Positions 5,202-5,248 of a DNA stretch of 5,248 bases are shown one piece after another (the first letter of the stretch is position 1; each line of letters starts with the position of its first letter). The translations under genes were made by a program, and so were the position numbers. The DNA comes from an uncultured Candidatus Pelagibacter sp. Lineage in GTDB: Bacteria > Pseudomonadota > Alphaproteobacteria > Pelagibacterales > Pelagibacteraceae. Where the stretch lies: assembly GCA_937897125.1 (NCBI GenBank), contig CALCPL010000050.1:1-5248 (forward strand). The letters are read 5' to 3'. Below the pieces are notes generated by a model that was given only the letters and a program-made list of their open reading frames with translations, had not been told where the DNA came from and did not search any database.

Positions 5202-5248
5202 CTGTCTCTTATACACATCTCCGAGCCCACGAGACAAGAGGCAATCTC
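5202..5248 (+). other. Untrimmed Illumina Nextera adapter (P7/i7 side), not genomic
   Basis: This is synthetic sequence. Bases 5202-5220 (CTGTCTCTTATACACATCT) are the Tn5 mosaic end, 5221-5235 (CCGAGCCCACGAGAC) the Read 2 adapter, 5236-5243 (AAGAGGCA) match Nextera i7 index N711, and 5244-5248 begin the P7 oligo. It truncates rplL. The last genomic base is about 5201. Confidence 0.98.

Noticed and set aside
4943..5230. A 95-codon minus-strand frame with an Ala-rich stretch.
   Set aside because: Its start and first ten residues are adapter sequence and the rest is antisense to rplL; the Ala-rich part mirrors the GCA repeat.
1..5248. A 5.2 kb composite transposon bounded by 19 bp Tn5-type inverted mosaic ends.
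   Set aside because: The mosaic ends continue outward into Nextera adapter, index and P5/P7 oligo sequence. They come from library preparation, no transposase is present, and the content is a housekeeping operon.

Overview
The window is a 5.15 kb piece of an AT-rich bacterial chromosome (about 49-5201), flanked on both sides by untrimmed Illumina Nextera adapter sequence (1-48 and 5202-5248). It is a core translation and transcription locus, not an accessory region. The proteins are proteobacterial in character. The low GC, very tight packing, overlapping genes and gene order tuf / tRNA-Trp / secE / nusG / rplK / rplA / rplJ / rplL point to a streamlined alphaproteobacterium, most likely of the marine SAR11 (Pelagibacterales) type. 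That placement is inferred from composition, synteny and protein character, not from a search.

Left part, minus strand (58-910): rlmB, encoding a SpoU-family 23S rRNA 2'-O-ribose methyltransferase, is followed 33 bp downstream by tRNA-Thr(UGU). A 131 bp divergent intergenic region (911-1041) separates this unit from the plus-strand operon. It holds a plausible sigma70-type promoter, a 10 bp palindrome and a GC-rich hairpin.

Right part, plus strand (1042-5201): tRNA-Tyr(GUA), tRNA-Gly(UCC), tuf (EF-Tu), tRNA-Trp(CCA), secE, nusG, rplK (L11), rplA (L1), rplJ (L10) and the first 80 codons of rplL (L7/L12), which is cut by the contig end. No intrinsic terminator is visible between any of these genes. 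Three successive junctions (secE/nusG, nusG/rplK, rplK/rplA) are the same one-base TAATG stop/start overlap, and rplA and rplJ are 2 nt apart. The genes therefore look like one long, translationally coupled transcription unit punctuated by tRNAs.

Functionally, EF-Tu delivers aminoacyl-tRNAs. L11, L10 and L7/L12 build the ribosomal stalk and GTPase-associated centre where EF-Tu acts, and L1 forms the opposite (E-site) stalk. NusG couples RNA polymerase to the leading ribosome and SecE is a core part of the protein export channel. RlmB modifies the peptidyl-transferase-centre rRNA.

I found no novel system here. The observations worth a second look are the adapter-bounded contig ends, including a false reading frame made partly of adapter, the absence of room for the classic L1 and L10 autoregulatory leaders, the repeated TAATG couplings, and the rearranged but recognisable ancient tRNA-tuf gene cluster.
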